This document shows, piece after piece, positions 35,282 through 46,703 of a stretch of 64,000 bases of DNA; positions within the stretch are counted from its first letter, which is position 1, and the number at the start of each line of letters is the position of its first letter. The notes beneath the pieces were generated by a model, which worked only from the letters and a program-made list of their open reading frames with translations, ran no database searches and was not told the DNA's origin. The position numbers were made by a program, and so were the translations under genes. Origin of the DNA: Trebonia sp963843745 (lineage in GTDB: Bacteria > Actinomycetota > Actinomycetes > Streptosporangiales > Streptosporangiaceae); NCBI GenBank assembly GCA_963843745.1, contig CAWJLP010000007.1, forward strand, positions 124,001 to 188,000, given 5' to 3'.

Positions 35282-37085
35282 GGGCGGCCGCCTGCGCGGC
35301 CTCGCGCCTGTCCTGCTCGTCGTGGCGCTGCTGGCACTGCTGGCCGGCTGCATCTCCGAGCCGAGCGGCGGACCGGTGATCTCCTATTCGATGACGCAGG
35401 GACCCGGCGGCCAGAGCCAGCCGCTGCCGCAGATCATCGCGCAGCCGCCGGCGGCCGGCTGGACACCGGGACAGATCGTCACGGGATTCCTGGCCGCCTC
35501 CGCCAGTTTCGCCGGCGGCCAGCGGATCGCACGCGAGTACCTCACGACCAAGGAGAACCAGGCCTGGACGCCGAACTGGTCGGCGGTCGTGTACAGCAGC
35601 GCGCCCAACGTGGGTGAGGCGGCCTTCACCGGCAACGGCTCGGGCCGGGTGGCGACGGTGACGGTCAGCGGTCCGGTGCAGGCGTTCCTCACCGGGCACG
35701 GCGGCTACGTGGCCCCCTCCGCATCGGCGTCGGGAGGAGCGCCCGGCGGGTCGCCGGTTTTCCGCCTGCAGAAGGTGGGGGGCCAGTGGCGGATCTCCAA
35801 GGCGCCCCCGTACCTGGTGCTCACGAGCTACTCATTCCAGTACGACTATCAGCTGCGGAACCTGTACTTCTTCGATCCCACCACCAGCGACCTGGTGCCC
35901 GATCCCGTCTACGTGCCGTTGCAGGCGACGACCGCCAGCCTGATGGACGGGCTGGTGTACGACCTCATTCACCCGCCAGGTGACTGGCTCTCCCGGGGGG
36001 CCACGAGTTCCTCTCTTCCCCCGAAGACGACCACGATCGGCGACGTCACGCTGACTGGCGGGACGGCCGCCGTCAACCTGGGCGGCGCCATCACCAAGAG
36101 CGCGAACGACGCAGAGCTGATGCAGCAAGTGTCGGCGCAGCTGCTGTATACGCTCATCGGATCGGGCGGCAGCGGGCCGGTGGTGCAGTCGGTACAGCTC
36201 TCCGTGAATGGCAAGCCGTGGAGCCCGCTGGGCAGCGACTCGAACCCCGTGCAGCAACTGCATCAAAGCAAGTACACGCCGGCCAACGGCGCGAGCAGTC
36301 AGTTCTACTACGTCGACGGTGCCGGCGACCTGCTGAGCCGCACCAGTTCGACGGACAAGCCGGTGAAAGTGGCCCACATCGGCACCGGCTACACCCAGAT
36401 CGCGGTCTCGCCCGATAAGCAGTACGTCGCCGCCGTGAAGAACGAGTCGCTGTTCACCGGCCGGACCGGTGGCCCGCTCGTGCGGCGGGCAGGCGACGGG
36501 TACACGTCGCTGAGCTGGGACCCGGCCGACGACCTGTGGGCCACGTCGGGGGACCAGATCGTGATGCTCAGCGGCGCCGCGAGCCCGAGCCAGCAGGCCG
36601 GCAAGCCGGTCGCGGTGAACGTGGTGAACTCGGACGGCACAACCCAGAACGTCGGGCCGTTCACCGGGCTCCGGGTGGCGCCGGACGGCGTGCGGGTGGC
36701 CATCATCGTGGGCGGCAACGACCTTGACTTCGGGGCATTCGTCCCGCTTGACAACGCGCGTCCCGGGCAGGCAGCCGTCGAGATCGTCCTCTCGCAGTTC
36801 TACGTTTCTGTGCCCTCGGCCACGTTCACCTCGGTGACCTGGTACGGCCCTGATAACGTGATCGCGCTTCGCGACGACCCGGGCCCGGAACTGACCGAGT
36901 ACCCGGTCGACGGCGGAAGCTCGACGTCGATCCCGGCGCAACCGCATATGCGCGGGATCACAGCCAGTTTCGGTTCCCCGCTGATCGCCAGCCTGCCCAA
37001 GGGCGCCATGGTGGCCGACAGCACCCTGTCCGGCTCCTGGACGAACGTCACAGGGACCGGTACCTCCGCCGTCTACCCCGGCTGA
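35274..37085 (+). CDS. lpqB: Lipoprotein LpqB
   Basis: A 603-residue lipoprotein. The signal peptide ends in the lipobox LLAGC (cysteine near residue 27). A GerMN domain lies around LMDGLVYDLIHPPGDWL to VQLSVNGKPW, followed by a C-terminal beta-propeller-like region (VSPDKQYVAAVKNESLF, LSWDPADDLWAT). In mycobacteria and Streptomyces LpqB binds the MtrB sensor domain and modulates its signalling. The GTG start at 35274 overlaps the mtrB stop. The usual downstream comF-type gene is missing before hpf. Confidence 0.95.
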   Translation: MARGGRLRGLAPVLLVVALLALLAGCISEPSGGPVISYSMTQGPGGQSQPLPQIIAQPPAAGWTPGQIVTGFLAASASFAGGQRIAREYLTTKENQAWTPNWSAVVYSSAPNVGEAAFTGNGSGRVATVTVSGPVQAFLTGHGGYVAPSASASGGAPGGSPVFRLQKVGGQWRISKAPPYLVLTSYSFQYDYQLRNLYFFDPTTSDLVPDPVYVPLQATTASLMDGLVYDLIHPPGDWLSRGATSSSLPPKTTTIGDVTLTGGTAAVNLGGAITKSANDAELMQQVSAQLLYTLIGSGGSGPVVQSVQLSVNGKPWSPLGSDSNPVQQLHQSKYTPANGASSQFYYVDGAGDLLSRTSSTDKPVKVAHIGTGYTQIAVSPDKQYVAAVKNESLFTGRTGGPLVRRAGDGYTSLSWDPADDLWATSGDQIVMLSGAASPSQQAGKPVAVNVVNSDGTTQNVGPFTGLRVAPDGVRVAIIVGGNDLDFGAFVPLDNARPGQAAVEIVLSQFYVSVPSATFTSVTWYGPDNVIALRDDPGPELTEYPVDGGSSTSIPAQPHMRGITASFGSPLIASLPKGAMVADSTLSGSWTNVTGTGTSAVYPG

Positions 37086-37526
37086 CCAGCCGCAGGCGGC
37101 GGCGCAAGTGCATGACCAGCCTAGATCGATGCGCGTGTGTGCGCTATGTGACGATAGATCACGGAATACCCCTCCTGACATTTGGGCTCAGGAGAGCTAG
37201 CGTTCATGCATGGCACTCGCCCGGGTCCGTGGTTGCGCCGGGCAGGCCCTCCGAACTGCGAGCGCAGTGGGAGGGCCTCCCCAGCAAGCCGATGCCAGCC
37301 GCAGGCGAAACGGCCCACGTAAGGCGACTTCTCGTCGACTGATCACGGTGCGGCTTAGAGGTAAGTCCTGCCCCGACGGGGAATACCTAGTTCCCCGCCC
37401 CGGGAGAAGGGCAGTAGTGGCCACAGAAAGGCCGCGAACCCCTCAGCAGGCGGATGTGGGGTCGAAGACCAGGTCGGCCGGGCGAGTGCCCACTACCCGG
37501 TCACTTCCAGCCGAAGGGGGATTGAG
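37086..37526. other. lpqB-hpf intergenic region (no gene seen)
   Basis: These 441 bases hold no convincing reading frame; in particular there is no phosphoribosyltransferase (ComF) motif. A 7-base perfect stem, CTCCTGA and TCAGGAG at 37172-37178 and 37188-37194 with a 9-base loop, lies about 90 bases after lpqB and may end its transcript. The remainder is presumably the hpf promoter and leader; GAATACCTAGTTCCCC near 37380 is the most AT-rich part. Confidence 0.5.
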
Positions 37527-38324
37527 ATGGACATCACCTTCAAAGGCAGGCACACCACCGTTCCCGAGCGTTTCCGCAGGCACGCTACGGCGAAGCTAGC
37601 GAAGCTCGAGAAGCTGGATCAGAAGGCGATCCGGGTCGACGTCGAGGTATCGAAGGAAAACAACCCGAGGCAGGCTGATCGCTGCACGCGGGTGGAGCTG
37701 ACGATCAGATCGCGGGGCCCGGCCATCAGGGCCGAGGCCGCCGCGGACGAGATGTACGCGGCCCTTGACCTCGCGTTCGCCAAGCTCGAGGGACAGCTGC
37801 GCCGCGCGGCGGAGCGCCGTAAGGGCCGCCGCACCGACGTATCGGTGCGATCTGTCGACGCCGTGTCAGCCGTGTCCGCGACGCGGGCCGGCCAGACGGC
37901 CGCCGCCGGCGCGCTGCCCGAAACCGCGGGCCCGGAGGAAGGCGCGCTCGAGCCGGCCGCCATCACCGAGAGCGTGACCGTCGGCCGGCCGCGCGGCCGC
38001 CGCAAGGTGAACGGCAGGAGCCGCCAGGAGAGCCTGGTCCCGCTGCCCGCGATGCCGGAGGCCGCGGAGAACCTCGGCTCCGGCGGCCAGGGCGCCGGGG
38101 ACGCGTCGGGGCTGGTGCCCATTCAGATGGAAGGCGACGGCCCGCTCGTCGTCAGGGAGAAGTTCCACTCCTCCAGCCCGAAGACCATCGACCAGGCGCT
38201 CCTCGAGATGGAGCTCGTCGGCCACGACTTCTACGCCTACCACGACAGCCAGTGCGGCAAGTTCAGCGTCGTCTACCGCCGCCGGGGGTACGACTACGGA
38301 GTCATCAGGCTCGTCGAGGAGTAG
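37527..38324 (+). CDS. hpf: Ribosome hibernation-promoting factor, long form
   Basis: A 265-residue long HPF. The N-terminal S30AE domain starts MDITFKGRHTTVPERFR and runs to about residue 105. A basic, low-complexity linker of about 90 residues (RGRRKVNGRSRQ) follows. The C-terminal dimerisation domain is seen in PKTIDQALLEMELVGHDFYAY and YRRRGYDYGVIRL. In stationary phase it joins two 70S ribosomes into inactive 100S dimers. The linker is longer than in most homologues. The ATG at 37527 has AGGGGGA upstream. Confidence 0.95.
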   Translation: MDITFKGRHTTVPERFRRHATAKLAKLEKLDQKAIRVDVEVSKENNPRQADRCTRVELTIRSRGPAIRAEAAADEMYAALDLAFAKLEGQLRRAAERRKGRRTDVSVRSVDAVSAVSATRAGQTAAAGALPETAGPEEGALEPAAITESVTVGRPRGRRKVNGRSRQESLVPLPAMPEAAENLGSGGQGAGDASGLVPIQMEGDGPLVVREKFHSSSPKTIDQALLEMELVGHDFYAYHDSQCGKFSVVYRRRGYDYGVIRLVEE

Positions 38325-38395
38325 CAGGGCACTACGGGTATGTTGAGTGACATGTCCTATCCTGTGCGTGAGCGACAGCAGCGGAAGGAGCGGCC

Positions 38396-39142
38396 GTGAC
38401 CGTGCAGCCGAGACCAGGGATGGTCCCTCGGCCGGTAGCGCCGGTTCAGCGCGCTGAGGGCCAGCCGGGCGCCGACCCGATCCGGGTGCTCATAGCCGAT
38501 GACCACGCCCTCTTCCGTCGGGGCCTGGAGATGGTGCTGCAGGAAGAGGACGGCATCGAGCTGGTCGGCGAGGCCTCCGACGGCGCCGAGGCGGTGGAAC
38601 TCGCCAGCGAGACGGTGCCCGACGTGGTGCTGATGGACATCCGGATGCCGAAGACCACCGGCATCGAGGCCGCCAGGCAGATGAAGGAAGTCGCGCCGTC
38701 CGCCAAGATCGTGATCCTCACGATCAGCGATGAGGAGGAGGACCTCTTCGAGGCGATCCGGGCCGGGGCGAGCGGCTACCTGCTCAAGGACATCCCGCTC
38801 GACGAGGTGGCCGATGCGGTGCGCGCCGTGCACGACGGCCAGTCGCTCATCAACCCGTCGATGGCCGGCAAGCTGCTCACCGAGTTCGCCACGCTCGCCC
38901 GGCGCGACGCCGAAGAGGAACCGGCTAAGCACGCCCCCGCGCCGAAGCTCACCGAGCGCGAGATGGAGGTGCTCCGGCTGGTGGCCCGCGGCATGAACAA
39001 CCGCGACATCGCCAAGGAGCTGTTCATCTCCGAGAACACGGTGAAGAACCACGTGCGGAACATCCTGGAGAAACTGCAGATCCACTCCCGGATGGAAGCC
39101 GTGATGATCGCGGTGCGGGAAAAGCTGATCGAGATCAGCTAG
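38396..39142 (+). CDS. NarL/FixJ-type response regulator (orphan)
   Basis: A 248-residue response regulator. The receiver has IADDHALFRRGLEMVL and the phosphorylation site in VVLMDIRMPK, plus the Lys in YLLKDIPLDE. The LuxR-type HTH is LTEREMEVLRLVARGMNN and NTVKNHVRNILEKLQI. A Pro-rich tail precedes the receiver at the N-terminus. No sensor kinase adjoins it. Its place after hpf is conserved in actinomycetes, where the orthologue is an orphan regulator of antibiotic and developmental genes. The GTG start at 38396 has GGAAGGAG upstream. Confidence 0.9.
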   Translation: MTVQPRPGMVPRPVAPVQRAEGQPGADPIRVLIADDHALFRRGLEMVLQEEDGIELVGEASDGAEAVELASETVPDVVLMDIRMPKTTGIEAARQMKEVAPSAKIVILTISDEEEDLFEAIRAGASGYLLKDIPLDEVADAVRAVHDGQSLINPSMAGKLLTEFATLARRDAEEEPAKHAPAPKLTEREMEVLRLVARGMNNRDIAKELFISENTVKNHVRNILEKLQIHSRMEAVMIAVREKLIEIS

Positions 39143-40416
39143 AACCCTTCGGTCCGCAGCGCCGCCAGAAGCGGCTGAGCTAGGTGAGAAGGCGACACAC
39201 GTTCGGGATGGACGGTGTCGCAACCCACCCACTGAGCGGCTTCGGCGAGCGCCCGGGCCATGGGCGCGACGGCGGCCGGCTTGTCGAGAGTCACCTGCTT
39301 GGCGAGCAGTGTCCTGCCGTCGCGGGCCGGGTCCACCCGGCCGACGATCTGGCCGCCGGCCAGCAGCGGCATCGTGTAATAGCCGTGCACGCGCTTTTCC
39401 TTCGGCACGTACGCCTCGAGCGCGTGGCGGTAGCCGAACATCCGCAGCGTCCGCTTCCTGTCCCAGATCAGCGAGTCGAACGGCGACAGCAGCGTGGTGC
39501 GGTGCCTGCCCCGCCCGCCCGCGTCGAGCCAGGCCAGCGCCGCGGGGTCGGCCCAGCCGCGAAGCGGCCGCGCGCTGCTGGCGGCCGAGATCGTGACCGG
39601 GGTCAGCCCGGCCGCCGCCGCGGCGTCCTCCACGCTGTGCGCGGTGCGCGTCTGCTGACTGAGCCGCTGGTATTCGGCCAGGTCAGCAGCCGTGGCCACG
39701 CCAAGAGCGCGGGTGGTCACGCCGACGAGGTAGGCGACACACTCGCCGTCGTCCGGCGCAAGCTCGAGCAGCGGCGCGGGGATGGCGCGCTCGGGCAGGT
39801 CGTAGACGCGCCGCCAGCCCGTGCGTCGCACGCAGACCGCCCGCCCCGTGTCGAGCAGCCACTCGGCGGCGATCTTCACCTCTGACCAGTCCCACCACGG
39901 TCCGCCGCCCTTGGCGCCGCCGAGCTGGGTCGCGGTCAGCGGCCCCTCGCCCCGCAGCCGCGCGAGCACCTCCTCGCAGACGTCCTCGGAGACCTTGTGC
40001 CACCGCTGGCCGCGCGCCGCGATCGCGCGCCGCCGCCACGCGTAGTACGGCCAGAGCTCGAGCGGCAGCACGCAGGCCGCGTGCGCCCAGTACTCGAACG
40101 TCGTCGGCTTCTTCGCCGGCCAGTACGCGGCCTCCACCGCGTCCCGCCCGACCGGGCCGAGCCGCGCGTACGCGACCAGCTCGTGGGATCGCGCCAGCAC
40201 GCTGATCGTGTCGAGTTGCACCGCTCCGACCCGGTGCAGCATCCCCGCGACGCCGCCGCGCCGGACGCCGCCGAGAAATCCCTGCGCGTAAAGGGTGAGC
40301 CGCCGCGCCTCGTCCGCGGTTAGCTGCCGCGTCTCCGTAGCTGGGCTTTGCTGTTCATCCAGAACGTACGCGGCATTCTCTCCCACCCCACCGACTCTAG
40401 CGGCGGGGTACGACAA
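39139..40416 (-). CDS. Winged-helix DNA-binding protein, crosslink-repair glycosylase YcaQ family
   Basis: A 425-residue protein matching the HTH_42/YcaQ family. Key blocks are LTADEARRLTLYAQGF, GAVQLDTISVLARSHELV, EYWAHAACVLPLELWPYYAWR and the late LLSPFDSLIWDRKRTLRMF. E. coli YcaQ and Streptomyces AlkZ excise interstrand crosslinks or bulky adducts; the catalytic Gln-x-Gln region is QLD here, a variant also seen in relatives. The frame starts at 40416, but GTG 40386 would give a start closer to the conserved region. Its end overlaps the convergent response regulator by four bases. Confidence 0.85.
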   Translation of the reverse strand: MSYPAARVGGVGENAAYVLDEQQSPATETRQLTADEARRLTLYAQGFLGGVRRGGVAGMLHRVGAVQLDTISVLARSHELVAYARLGPVGRDAVEAAYWPAKKPTTFEYWAHAACVLPLELWPYYAWRRRAIAARGQRWHKVSEDVCEEVLARLRGEGPLTATQLGGAKGGGPWWDWSEVKIAAEWLLDTGRAVCVRRTGWRRVYDLPERAIPAPLLELAPDDGECVAYLVGVTTRALGVATAADLAEYQRLSQQTRTAHSVEDAAAAAGLTPVTISAASSARPLRGWADPAALAWLDAGGRGRHRTTLLSPFDSLIWDRKRTLRMFGYRHALEAYVPKEKRVHGYYTMPLLAGGQIVGRVDPARDGRTLLAKQVTLDKPAAVAPMARALAEAAQWVGCDTVHPERVSPSHLAQPLLAALRTEGF

Positions 40417-40485
40417 TCCGGGCGGAGTGGCGCGCGCCCATTGGGCGCGAAACGGGGTTCCAGGGGGTCGTCCCCCCCGGCTAGC

Positions 40486-40767
40486 TCAGTACCAGTCGTC
40501 GGTGAACGTCTTGGCGAACAGGGTCATGAGGCAGCCGACGACGACGATGCCCACCCCGAGCCAGAACGCCCACCAGGTGGGGCGCGGGACCAGCGCGATG
40601 CCGCCCACGATGAATCCGACGGTGATGACCGCGACCGCCACCCAGGACATGGGCTTGCCCGGGTTGTGCTCGAGATGCTCGCCGTGCCCCGGGGCTTGGC
40701 CTGCACCGTGCGCCAAGGACTGGGCGCCGCCCGTTTCCGCTACAGCGCCTGAAGCCTGCTCGGCCAC
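40486..40767 (-). CDS. Small two-helix membrane protein (HGxxPAAW-like)
   Basis: A 93-residue protein with a His/Gly-rich N-terminus (APGHGEHLEHNPGKPMSW) and two membrane helices (VAVAVITVGFIVGGIALV and FWLGVGIVVVGCLMTLF). The layout resembles the actinobacterial HGxxPAAW small membrane proteins, which often neighbour tryptophan or energy-metabolism genes, but the motif is only partly kept (KPMSW). The GTG start is at 40767. It is divergent from secA; function unknown. Confidence 0.65.
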   Translation of the reverse strand: MAEQASGAVAETGGAQSLAHGAGQAPGHGEHLEHNPGKPMSWVAVAVITVGFIVGGIALVPRPTWWAFWLGVGIVVVGCLMTLFAKTFTDDWY

Positions 40768-40874
40768 GACCCCTCCTCGAACGCCTATGCTGAGCCTGGC
40801 AAGAAAAATACCCTAAGGGTGTGGAGAGGCGGCAGCCGGCCCCTCCAGGCCAATCCGCAAGGAGCACCACAACA

Positions 40875-44087
<3,213 letters not shown>

Positions 44088-44100
44088 TCCCGCGTCGCGG

Positions 44101-44676
44101 CTACGCCGCCTCAATATCGGTACACAGCCAGCGAGGGGCGGTCGGCCGCGCTGAAACCTGGCGCTGCCCAGCGGGGCCGGCGGGGGTGAGCCACGCGGGC
44201 GGCCGTTCCGCCGGATCGGCCCGCTGAAGCCGCACGGCGAGCGCCCGGGTCCTGGTGCCGAGTCCGGCGATCACGGTCATCTCGATGACGTCCCGCGCCG
44301 GCCTGGTGGCGATCACCCGCAGCAGCCGCGGCCGCTGCCCGCCGCCGAACAGCGGCATGAGCGCGTGCAGTTGAATACGAGCCCGTTCGGACGTGCAGGG
44401 CAGGATCTGGCGCACCGGCCGGGCGCCGGACAGCGCCTCGGTCAGCAGCCTGGCGAACTGCCGCGCCCAGTCGCCGTCGGCATCGGGGCCCGGAGCTACC
44501 GCGGCGTTCTGTCTCGGGGCCAGCGCAGCGGTACCTGGACCCGATGCGTCGTGGCGCGCGTCTACCGTGTCTGCGCCGGCTCTGGTCGCCGCGGGGTCGT
44601 CGTCGAACGGTGGCCCGAGGTCGGTCAGTTCGAGCAGGCGGATCGCCGATAGGTCGTCGGCTTGCGAAGTGGGCAT
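44101..44676 (-). CDS. DUF6459 / Rv3235 family protein
   Basis: A 191-residue protein of the actinobacterial Rv3235 (DUF6459) family. The conserved C-terminal half reads RQFARLLTEALSGARPVRQI, then RVIATRPARDVIEMTVIAGL and TRTRALAVRLQR, ending RWLCTDIEAA. The N-terminal half is variable and Ala/Asp-rich. I start at ATG 44676, which has GGGGGAG five bases upstream; the frame extends to 44712. Its place facing secA is conserved in mycobacteria and other actinomycetes. No function is established. Confidence 0.85.
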   Translation of the reverse strand: MPTSQADDLSAIRLLELTDLGPPFDDDPAATRAGADTVDARHDASGPGTAALAPRQNAAVAPGPDADGDWARQFARLLTEALSGARPVRQILPCTSERARIQLHALMPLFGGGQRPRLLRVIATRPARDVIEMTVIAGLGTRTRALAVRLQRADPAERPPAWLTPAGPAGQRQVSARPTAPRWLCTDIEAA

Positions 44677-44764
44677 GGGTCTCCCCCGGGAGCTGCGAGC
44701 GGGGGATGGCAACTAATTGCTACCAGTTGTACACGCGCCCACCGACATTCGAGCCGCAGCAAAA

Positions 44765-44812
44765 GATGGTGGATAGTTAGGCACACCAGAGGGTGCCTAA
44801 CTATCCACCATC
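44765..44812. terminator. Perfect 20-base-stem hairpin (hairpin family B, copy 1)
   Basis: Arms GATGGTGGATAGTTAGGCAC (44765-44784) and its exact reverse complement (44793-44812) flank an 8-base loop. It begins 17 bases beyond the ssuA stop on the minus strand and is followed by only two T-like positions, so it may end the ssu transcript or be a dispersed repeat. A related hairpin with the same core is at 57141-57186. Confidence 0.65.
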
Positions 44813-44829
44813 CTTACGAACTAGGCGCG

Positions 44830-45873
44830 TCAGCCGCTTTCCGAGACGGTCGAGTTGAATTCGCTCGTGATGAACCCGCTCATGTCCACGTTGTTCGGGA
44901 TGAGGCCTGCCCTGTAGAACTGGCTGACCAGGTTCTGCTCCGATGAGATGACGGCGCTGGTGATCGTCACCGGGGTAGTGGCGTCAACCTTCGCCGCCTC
45001 GGTGGTGATGCTGGCGGGCAGCCCGGAGGCCGCGCCCCACGCGGCACCCCAGACGTCGGGGTGGGTGGCGGTGAAGACGTAGGCCTTGTTCAGCGTCGCG
45101 AGGTACATCTTGATCGCCGCCGCCTTCTCCGAGTTGGCGACCGCGGCCTTGGACGCCACCTCGAACGAGTACGGGCTGCCGTACTGCGAGCCGATCGCGA
45201 GGACCTTCGCGCCGTCCTGCGCGACGACCTGCTGCACGTACGGCGGCCAGATGTCCCAGGCGTCCACCGCACCGGACGTGAACGCGGCGAGCGCGTTGGC
45301 CGGCTGCAGGCTGACCAAGGTCACATCCTTGGTGGTCAGCCCCGCCTTGGTGAGCACGGTCAGCAGGTGGTAATTCGCCGAGCTGCCCGAGCCGTAGGCG
45401 ATCTTCTTGCCCTTGAGCTGCTGGATCGAGGTGATGGACGAGCCCTTCGGCACGACGAGCGCGTCCTGGTCCCCGGTGGACACCGAGCGGGCGCCGACGA
45501 TCTCCACCTGCTCGCCGCCGGACGCGGCGAAGACCGGCGGTGCGTCACCGACGCCGCCGACGTCGACGGAACCCGAGGCCATCGCCTCCAGCATGGGCGG
45601 CCCCGAGGTGAAGTCGGACCAGCTCACCTTGAACGGCAGCGTGCTGAGCAGGCCCGCCGCCTTCAGCACCGCTTCGGCGCCGGTGCCCTTCTGGTCGCCG
45701 ACGTTGAGCGTGACCGAGGACAGGTTCACCGACGACCCGGACGAGGCGGCGGCGCTCGACGATGACGCGGCCGCGGCAGGCGTGCTCGAGCTGCTAGACG
45801 AGGAGCAGGCCGCCGCGGCCAGCCCGCTGAGGGCTATGACCGAGGCGGCGAGGAGCTTTCGTCTGGACTTCAT
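44830..45873 (-). CDS. ABC transporter substrate-binding lipoprotein, SsuA/TauA type
   Basis: A 347-residue lipoprotein. The signal peptide MKSRRKLLAASVIALSGLA leads to the lipobox AAAC, followed by a serine/alanine linker. The mature part has the family blocks DQKGTGAEAVLKAAG, LKVSWSDFTSGPPMLEAM-like, GDAPPVFAASGGEQVEIVGA and GAVDAWDIWPPYVQQV. It binds an alkanesulfonate, taurine or other sulfur-containing anion outside the cell. The ATG at 45873 has AGAGGA upstream. It lies last in the permease-ATPase-binding protein operon. No SsuD or TauD oxygenase is nearby, so the ligand remains open. Confidence 0.88.
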   Translation of the reverse strand: MKSRRKLLAASVIALSGLAAAACSSSSSSSTPAAAASSSSAAASSGSSVNLSSVTLNVGDQKGTGAEAVLKAAGLLSTLPFKVSWSDFTSGPPMLEAMASGSVDVGGVGDAPPVFAASGGEQVEIVGARSVSTGDQDALVVPKGSSITSIQQLKGKKIAYGSGSSANYHLLTVLTKAGLTTKDVTLVSLQPANALAAFTSGAVDAWDIWPPYVQQVVAQDGAKVLAIGSQYGSPYSFEVASKAAVANSEKAAAIKMYLATLNKAYVFTATHPDVWGAAWGAASGLPASITTEAAKVDATTPVTITSAVISSEQNLVSQFYRAGLIPNNVDMSGFITSEFNSTVSESG

Positions 45874-45876
45874 TAG

Positions 45877-45913
45877 ATTAATCCTCTATTTCGATTGTTT
45901 TTATCGGATTAAT
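45877..45913 (-). promoter_or_regulatory. Inverted repeat that can mask the ssuA ribosome binding site
   Basis: Arms ATTAATCC (45877-45884) and GGATTAAT (45906-45913) flank a 21-base AT-rich loop between ssuB and ssuA. On the minus strand the downstream arm is part of AGAGGATTAAT, which contains the ssuA ribosome binding site. Pairing would hide it, or the stem may stabilise a processed ssuA message. A protein operator is also possible. Confidence 0.45.
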
Positions 45914-45950
45914 GGCCGCGACGGCATTCAGGGAAATCTGTCCGCAGCCG

Positions 45951-46703
45951 TCAGGCCGTCGCCTCGGCGGGCACGCCGAGTTCGGTCAGGAGCCGCAGCC
46001 GGAGGGCGGTCAGCGACGGGTGGTCCCGGTCCCGCGGGCGCGGTACCGAGATCGTCGAGGAGTGCGCGATCCGCCCGTGGCGGAGCACCAGCACCCGGTC
46101 CGCGAGCGCCAGCGCCTCGTCCACATCGTGCGTGACGAGCAGCACGGCGGGCCGGTGCCGTTCGTACAGGGTGAGCACCAGCCGGTGCATGGAGATCCTG
46201 GTGAGCGCGTCGAGCGCGCTGAACGGCTCGTCGAGCAGCAGCAGCGACGGCGAGCGGACCAGCGCCCGGGCCAGCGACGCGCGCTGCGCCTCGCCGCCGG
46301 ACAGCGTGAGCGGCCACGCGGCGGCCCGCTCGGTCAACCCCACCTCATCGAGCGCGGCGGCGGCCACCCGCGCCGGTTCCGGTACCCGCAGCCCGAGCGC
46401 GACGTTGGCAAGCACCCGCTGCCACGGCACCAGGCGGGGTTCCTGGAAGGCGACGGCCACGGTCCCCGCCACCTCGAGCGAGCCAGTCACGTCCCGGTCC
46501 AGCCCGGCGAGCGCCCGCAGCAGCGTCGACTTACCCGACCCGCTGCGCCCGATCATCGCGACGAATTCCCCGCGGCCGATGTCCAGGTCAAGGTTGTCGA
46601 GCACCACACGACCACCGAAGCGCCTGGTCAGTCCCCGCACCGACGCGGCCGCCTGACTGCCGGCCGCGCCGTCAAGGGAGTCGCTCTCGTCGCCCGGGGT
46701 CAC
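45951..46703 (-). CDS. ABC transporter ATP-binding protein, SsuB/TauB type
   Basis: A 250-residue ATPase. Walker A is GRSGSGKSTLLRALAG, the Q-loop AFQEPRLVPWQ, the signature LSGGEAQRASLARAL, Walker B LLLLDEPFSALD and the switch histidine VTHDVDEAL. The ligand group is that of nitrate/sulfonate/taurine importers. GTG 46703 overlaps the permease stop (GTGA) and is the likely start. ATG 46724 in the same frame gives seven more residues and a 25-base overlap. Confidence 0.92.
   Translation of the reverse strand: MTPGDESDSLDGAAGSQAAASVRGLTRRFGGRVVLDNLDLDIGRGEFVAMIGRSGSGKSTLLRALAGLDRDVTGSLEVAGTVAVAFQEPRLVPWQRVLANVALGLRVPEPARVAAAALDEVGLTERAAAWPLTLSGGEAQRASLARALVRSPSLLLLDEPFSALDALTRISMHRLVLTLYERHRPAVLLVTHDVDEALALADRVLVLRHGRIAHSSTISVPRPRDRDHPSLTALRLRLLTELGVPAEATA

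Noticed and set aside
40821..40874. Upstream extension of the secA reading frame
   Set aside because: SecA proteins begin close to VLDSLLRAGEGKIL; GTG 40875 has a GGAG ten bases upstream, while the extension is unlike the family.
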